From Natronomonas salina (GTDB taxonomy: Archaea > Halobacteriota > Halobacteria > Halobacteriales > Haloarculaceae): 64,000 nucleotides of DNA. The translations under genes were made by a program, and so were the position numbers. The stretch spans positions 3,100,001-3,164,000 of the forward strand of contig NZ_CP058335.1 in NCBI RefSeq assembly GCF_013391105.1, written 5' to 3'. The notes under the pieces were generated by a model. It saw only the letters and a list, made by a program, of their open reading frames with translations, did no database searches and was not told the origin of the DNA. Shown here in pieces: positions 60,327-64,000 of the stretch; positions within the stretch are counted from its first letter, which is position 1, and each line of letters opens with the position of its first letter.

Positions 60327-61556
60327 ATGCAGAGCTTCCGGGTCGGGAGCGCGTTCGGCATCCCCATCAAGCTGGACCTGACGTTCCTGCTCGTCCTGCC
60401 GGTGTTCGCCTACGTCATCGGCCTCCAGCTCGGCGACCTCGTGGAGCTGTTCGACGGGACGCTGGGAGTGACCTTCGACGTCGCGGTCCTGACCGCCACG
60501 GAGACCGCGCGCTACGGCATCGGGACCGCGGCCGCACTCGGGCTGTTCGCCTGCGTTGTCGCCCACGAGTTCGGCCACTCGCTGGTGGCGCGGCGCTACG
60601 ACGTGCCCATCGAGTCCATCACGCTGTGGCTGCTCGGCGGCGTCGCCCAGATGACGGAGATCCCGGAGGACTGGCGCAAGGAGTTCAACATCGCCATCGC
60701 CGGTCCCATCGTCTCGGCCACCCTCGGCGCGCTCGCCTACCTCGCCCTCCTGGTGGTCCCGAGCGGCGGCTTCACCCTCGAGGTCGTCCGGTTCGTCCTC
60801 GCGTACCTCGCGGTGATGAACGTCGTCCTGGCGGGGTTCAACCTCCTGCCGGGCTTCCCGATGGACGGCGGGCGCATCCTGCGTGCGCTGCTCGCCCGGT
60901 CCCGCCCCCACGCGCAGGCGACCCAGCAGGCTGCCCGCGTCGGCCAGCTGTTCGCCATCGTCCTCGGCATCGTCGGCGTGCTCGCCGGCTTCCGGATCCT
61001 CCTCATCCTCCTCGCGTTCTTCATCTACATCGCCGCCGCCTCCGAGGCGTCCCGGACCGTCATGAAGGCGGCCCTGGAGGGCGTCGCGGTCGGCGACGTG
61101 ATGACGCCCAGCGAGCGGCTGGACACCGTCACGCCGGAGACGAGCGTCGCCGACCTCGTCGACCGGATGTTCCGCGAGCGCCACACCGGCTACCCGGTCG
61201 TTCAGGGCGGCCGGATCGCTGGCGTCGTCACGCTGTCGGACGCCCGCGAGGTCGACGCCGTCGAGCGCGACGCCTACCGCGTCGAGGACGTGATGACGCG
61301 GGACGTCGTCACCGTCACGACCGACACGCCGGTCATGGACGCCTTCGAGCGGATGCAGAAACACGACATCGGACGGCTGCTGGTCGTCGACGAGGGGGCC
61401 GGGGGCGACGACGGGGACGGCGCCCTGGTCGGACTTCTCTCCCGGACGGACGTGATGACCGCCCTCGAGATCGCCAAGACCGGCGGCGCCCCCGGCGAGC
61501 GGACGCTCACCCGCGACGCGACCACTGCCGGGACGCTCGGCGAGGACCGGATCTGA
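60327..61556 (+). CDS. Site-2 protease (M50) with C-terminal CBS pair
   Basis: Protein of 409 residues. HEFGH at residues 80-84 and NLLPGFPMDGGRI near 170 are the two metal-ligand motifs of the site-2 protease family. Six or so hydrophobic spans are in the first 250 residues. Two CBS domains follow (about residues 255-375: VGDVMTPSERLDTVT, VEDVMTRDVVTVTT), which bind adenine nucleotides. It cuts inside the membrane to release regulators. It is an interesting partner for the BofA-like proteins in the window. The end converges on the CinA-like gene. Confidence 0.94.
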   Translation: MQSFRVGSAFGIPIKLDLTFLLVLPVFAYVIGLQLGDLVELFDGTLGVTFDVAVLTATETARYGIGTAAALGLFACVVAHEFGHSLVARRYDVPIESITLWLLGGVAQMTEIPEDWRKEFNIAIAGPIVSATLGALAYLALLVVPSGGFTLEVVRFVLAYLAVMNVVLAGFNLLPGFPMDGGRILRALLARSRPHAQATQQAARVGQLFAIVLGIVGVLAGFRILLILLAFFIYIAAASEASRTVMKAALEGVAVGDVMTPSERLDTVTPETSVADLVDRMFRERHTGYPVVQGGRIAGVVTLSDAREVDAVERDAYRVEDVMTRDVVTVTTDTPVMDAFERMQKHDIGRLLVVDEGAGGDDGDGALVGLLSRTDVMTALEIAKTGGAPGERTLTRDATTAGTLGEDRI

Positions 61557-61559
61557 CCC

Positions 61560-62273
61560 TCACTCGGCGTGCGAGACGTGCTCGGAGAGCCACGCCTCGG
61601 CGTCCGCCAGCGCCGCCGCGTCCGATGCCGTGAGCTTCAGGCGGTTGTGGCCCGCCTCGCTGTCGGGGTAACACCCCACCTTCACGTCGAAGCGCTCGCG
61701 GACCTCGTCGAGGCGGTCGATGAGGTTCGCCTCGGGCTCGTCGGTGTAGACGAACCGCGAGTCGGCCTCGCCGGCGAACTCCTCGGCGACGTCCTCGAAC
61801 ATCCGCTTCATCTCCGAGGGGATGCCGGGCAGCACGTAGACGTCCTCGAGGACGCAGCCCGGCGACAGCCCCGCGCGGTTCAAGAGTGGGCGGGCGCCCT
61901 CGGGCAGCAGCGACTCCTCGGCGGCGTCGACGTCGAGGTCCGGGTAGTCGCCGGCGATCTCCTCCAGGGTCCGCTCGATGTCGGCCCGCGCGAGGTCGTT
62001 CTCGACGAGGTCGCGGTCGAAGGCCGCCGCGACGCCCTCCATCGTCAGGTCGTCCGGCGTCCGGCCGAGCCCGCCGGTGACGACGACGGCGTCGAAGGCG
62101 TCGCTGTACTCGCGGACGGCGTCGGCGATGACGTCCTCGCTGTCCGGGACGGTCAGCACCCGCGTGACGGTCACCCCCCGGTCGGTGAGCTGTCTGGAGA
62201 GCCACGTCGCGTTCGTGTTCTCGGTGTCGCCGTCCAGCAACTCGTCGCCGACGGTGACCAGAGCGACCTGCAT
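61560..62273 (-). CDS. CinA/MoaB-like molybdopterin-binding domain protein
   Basis: Protein of 237 residues. MQVALVTVGDELLDGDTENTNATWLS and VVVTGGLGRTPDDLTMEGVA mark the MoaB/MogA-like fold of CinA N-terminal domains. It lacks the C-terminal amidohydrolase part of bacterial CinA. CinA-type proteins are pyrophosphatases or NMN-related enzymes. The ATG at 62273 is preferred because longer starts would run into the stem-loop between the genes. Convergent with the site-2 protease. Confidence 0.9.
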   Translation of the reverse strand: MQVALVTVGDELLDGDTENTNATWLSRQLTDRGVTVTRVLTVPDSEDVIADAVREYSDAFDAVVVTGGLGRTPDDLTMEGVAAAFDRDLVENDLARADIERTLEEIAGDYPDLDVDAAEESLLPEGARPLLNRAGLSPGCVLEDVYVLPGIPSEMKRMFEDVAEEFAGEADSRFVYTDEPEANLIDRLDEVRERFDVKVGCYPDSEAGHNRLKLTASDAAALADAEAWLSEHVSHAE

Positions 62274-62290
62274 GGTGGGAGCGACGGCGC

Positions 62291-62340
62291 GGTGGCTCAA
62301 TAGCCCTTCGGCGGAGCGGGCATTCGAACCGGGAGCCACC
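62291..62340. repeat. 50-base stem-loop between CinA-like and HNH genes
   Basis: GGTGGCTC (62291-62298) and GAGCCACC (62333-62340) pair perfectly and enclose a 34-base loop. On the minus strand the loop holds GGTTCGAATGCC, reminiscent of a tRNA T-arm. It starts just after the HNH stop codon and could be an RNA structure, terminator or worn attachment site. Confidence 0.5.
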
Positions 62341-62345
62341 CGACG

Positions 62346-63137
62346 CTATACCGCGTCTTCCAGGCGCTCTCGAGAGACGTAGCCGAACTCCGCCTTCCGG
62401 TGACAGTCGATGCACAGCGAGACGAGGTTCTCGAGGTAGTGTGCGTCGCGCTCGGTCGTCACCGGGTGTTCGACGAAGGCCCGGACCGGGACGATGTGGT
62501 GGACGTCAGGGTTCCGGCCGAGTTCCTCCCTAGACGAGCCACAGATGGCACACTGGTAATCGTCCCGTTCGAGCGCTCGCTCGCGGACGCGGCGCCACCC
62601 CCGACCGTAGTTGGCGTCCGTGCCCCCGTCCCAGTTCGGGTGCCCGTCGCCGGTGAAGGCCTCGGAGAGCCACTCGTACTGGCAGGTATCGCTACAGAAG
62701 ACGCGTTCGCCCTCGACGCGGTACCGACTGAACGACGCTCCGCACCAGTCGCATTCGAGTTCCGCCGGACCGCCGGACCACCGAGGATTCTTCGACCCGT
62801 CGATGTCCCGGACGTGTCGCCACTGTTCGGACTCGACGCAGGAACTGCAGTAACGACCCGGTTTAGCAGACGGGTAGTACTCGAACCCGGAGCCGCAGAT
62901 CTCGCAGGTGGTGGAGTGCTTCCCGCCGCGGTAGTTCGGGTTGTCCGCTCCGGTCAACGAAACCGCAGACTCTCGACACTCATCCGAACAGTACTTCTTC
63001 TCGTGTTCGCAATGGAACGACTCGCCGCAGTGAGCGCACTCGCGGTTGGGAAGGCGTTCCCCGTGAGCAGCACTGTGGTGGACGCCGAGCCCTCTGCGTG
63101 TATCGAACCTCGCGCCGCAGGTCGGACACTCCGGCAT
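62346..63137 (-). CDS. HNH endonuclease with repeated zinc fingers
   Basis: Protein of 263 residues. The N-terminal two-thirds contain repeated CxxC-type zinc fingers (MPECPTCGARF; RECAHCGESF with KKYCSDEC; TTCEICGSGF with YCSSC; LECDWCGASF with FCSDTC), several of the C-D-E-C style seen in mobile-element nucleases. The C-terminal HNH domain reads YQCAICGSSREE, DVHHIVPVRAF and LVSLCIDCHRKAEFG. It probably cuts DNA as a homing or host-defence nuclease. The gene lies 85 bases from tRNA-His, a common target of mobile elements. Slightly AT-richer than its neighbours. Confidence 0.87.
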   Translation of the reverse strand: MPECPTCGARFDTRRGLGVHHSAAHGERLPNRECAHCGESFHCEHEKKYCSDECRESAVSLTGADNPNYRGGKHSTTCEICGSGFEYYPSAKPGRYCSSCVESEQWRHVRDIDGSKNPRWSGGPAELECDWCGASFSRYRVEGERVFCSDTCQYEWLSEAFTGDGHPNWDGGTDANYGRGWRRVRERALERDDYQCAICGSSREELGRNPDVHHIVPVRAFVEHPVTTERDAHYLENLVSLCIDCHRKAEFGYVSRERLEDAV

Positions 63138-63222
63138 GGAACCCGTTCCATCGGCTTCGTACAAGAATCCTGGCTGGCCGACCAAAGTCGGGGACTGCTG
63201 GACAGTGGTAGAAATCGAGGAG

Positions 63223-63294
63223 GTCCGGGTGCGGAAATCGAATCCGCCTCACAGCCACCACAAGGCTGTAGGATGCCACTACCCCAACCCGGAC
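63223..63294 (-). tRNA. tRNA-His (anticodon GTG)
   Basis: A 72-base cloverleaf on the minus strand. The extra G(-1) pairs with C73, as in His tRNAs; the acceptor is TCCGGGT/ACCCGGA, the anticodon arm CAGCC-TTGTGGT-GGCTG, and the T-arm GCGGA-TTCGATT-TCCGC. CCA is not encoded. Confidence 0.94.
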
Positions 63295-63413
63295 ACGCAC
63301 TTGGTGGTAGCCCAGTCAGATTCAAATACGTTTCGGCTTTCCCGGTCGTGTGCAAGCCCGCCGCACGGCGGTCAGCAGCCTTTTGAGCGCCGACCGCCTA
63401 CCGACTGCCAACA

Positions 63414-63869
63414 GTGGCGATCACGGACAAGATCTACGTCAAGAACCACCGCCAGCTGGCCTCGCAGCTGGAGACGTCGTTCCCGAAGAGCGCCTTCTCG
63501 GGGGCGACGCTGGACATCCTCTTCACCGGCGACGGCCTCGCGAAGCTCGACGACGCCTCCCGCGACCGCGCCCTGGAGTTCGCCGAGGACTTCCTGGACT
63601 GCGACTGCCAGTCGAACCCCCACTGCGGCTGCGCCGAGCGGAAGTTCGTCGCCTACCTGCTGGACCTGCGGGCCCAGGGGCTGGGCCCCGACGCCATCGT
63701 CGACGTGATGGGCGACGACTACATGCTGTACGCCTACCCGGGCGACGTCCTGTCGTTCCTCGACAGCGGCGTCCGGACGCTGGAGGCGGCCGAGCGGCTG
63801 GCCGACGTCGACGGGCGCGACGAGATGGAGAAGGAGATCAGTAGGAAGCGACGGGAGCTGTCGGGATAA
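63414..63869 (+). CDS. DUF5814 family protein
   Basis: Protein of 151 residues starting at GTG (MAITDKIYVKNHRQLASQLET). A cysteine cluster CDCQSNPHCGC (residues about 63-73) may bind a metal. The rest is helical: RKFVAYLLDLRAQGLGPDAIVDVMGDDYMLYAYPGDVLSFLD. The sequence matches the haloarchaeal DUF5814 family. Function unknown. A cttttg promoter-like element is about 30 bases upstream. It follows the divergent tRNA-His gene. Confidence 0.85.
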   Translation: MAITDKIYVKNHRQLASQLETSFPKSAFSGATLDILFTGDGLAKLDDASRDRALEFAEDFLDCDCQSNPHCGCAERKFVAYLLDLRAQGLGPDAIVDVMGDDYMLYAYPGDVLSFLDSGVRTLEAAERLADVDGRDEMEKEISRKRRELSG

Positions 63870-63902
63870 CGACGAGAGCGGTGAGAACGACAGAACGGGC
63901 CT

Positions 63903-64000
63903 TCAGCCCAGGCGGAACGGCTCCTCTTCGGACTCCTCGCCGTCGAGGTCCTCGAGCTGGATGACGTCCTCGTCGTCCTGCTCCTCGACCTTCTGGCTGA
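63903..64000 (-). CDS. Acidic C-terminal end of an unidentified gene
   Basis: The last 31 codons and stop of a minus-strand gene that continues beyond the window. The residues SQKVEEQDDEDVIQLEDLDG then EESEEEPFRLG are highly acidic, typical of haloarchaeal protein tails. The family cannot be recognised from so little. It converges on the DUF5814 gene with a 33-base gap. Confidence 0.55.
   Translation of the reverse strand, partial: SQKVEEQDDEDVIQLEDLDGEESEEEPFRLG

Overview
This window is high-GC DNA from a halophilic archaeon (class Halobacteria). The evidence is the very acidic proteins, the near-leaderless genes with TATA-like boxes about 25-30 bases before the start, the Tat signals on most exported proteins, and archaeal genes for TFB, MCM, CetZ, a site-2 protease and an archaeosortase-type C-terminal anchor. 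The genus cannot be fixed from the sequence alone. It looks like chromosome: nearly everything is housekeeping. The exception is a lower-GC stretch (about 50.6-53.3 kb) that ends at a tRNA-Pro gene.

Layout. 1-5011: end of a dipeptide/oligopeptide ABC transporter operon (solute-binding protein tail, two permeases, two ATPases). 5046-9126: a 3Fe-4S-type ferredoxin, two overlapping membrane proteins with TrkA-C-like tails, and a divergent potassium channel with a NAD-binding RCK domain. 9187-16051: an NAD(P)-sugar-epimerase-like protein, then a CetZ tubulin and the coenzyme F420 genes cofC, cofG and cofH. 16179-22423: phosphoglycerate mutase, two related sensor histidine kinases and an alpha/beta hydrolase. 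22541-31030: nucleotide synthesis (pyrG, GMP synthase subunit B, PRPP synthetase), isoprenoid synthesis (polyprenyl diphosphate synthase), a metallo-beta-lactamase fold hydrolase and a DUF502 protein. 31076-36774: a surface metallopeptidase with CARDB-like repeats and a PGF-CTERM-like tail, isoleucyl-tRNA synthetase, and a small BofA-like membrane protein. 37376-42783: a GNAT acetyltransferase, a UDG-family protein, an amidohydrolase, a HIT protein, a ferritin-like protein and several small hypothetical proteins.

43005-49215 is the most interesting block. It holds a MinD-like protein that lacks the ATPase lysines, a hypothetical gene running antisense into it, a transcription factor B gene behind a perfect 25-bp palindrome, and a run of four uncharacterised genes directly downstream of the replicative helicase mcm. 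49347-50498 is a trans-sulfuration enzyme. 50676-53297 is the lower-GC accessory stretch, with a Tat-exported protein, a tiny zinc ribbon and a FilR1-type regulator. 53457-64000 returns to core genes: a BofA-like protein, a YihY/BrkB protein, a Ski2-type helicase, a metallophosphoesterase, a GYD protein, a cupin, an exported ferritin-like protein, a site-2 protease with CBS domains, a CinA/MoaB-like protein, an HNH nuclease beside tRNA-His, and a DUF5814 protein.

No rRNA, CRISPR array, complete insertion sequence or integrase was seen. The best candidates for something undescribed are the mcm-linked gene run with its TFB and MinD-like neighbours, and the palindrome in front of TFB.
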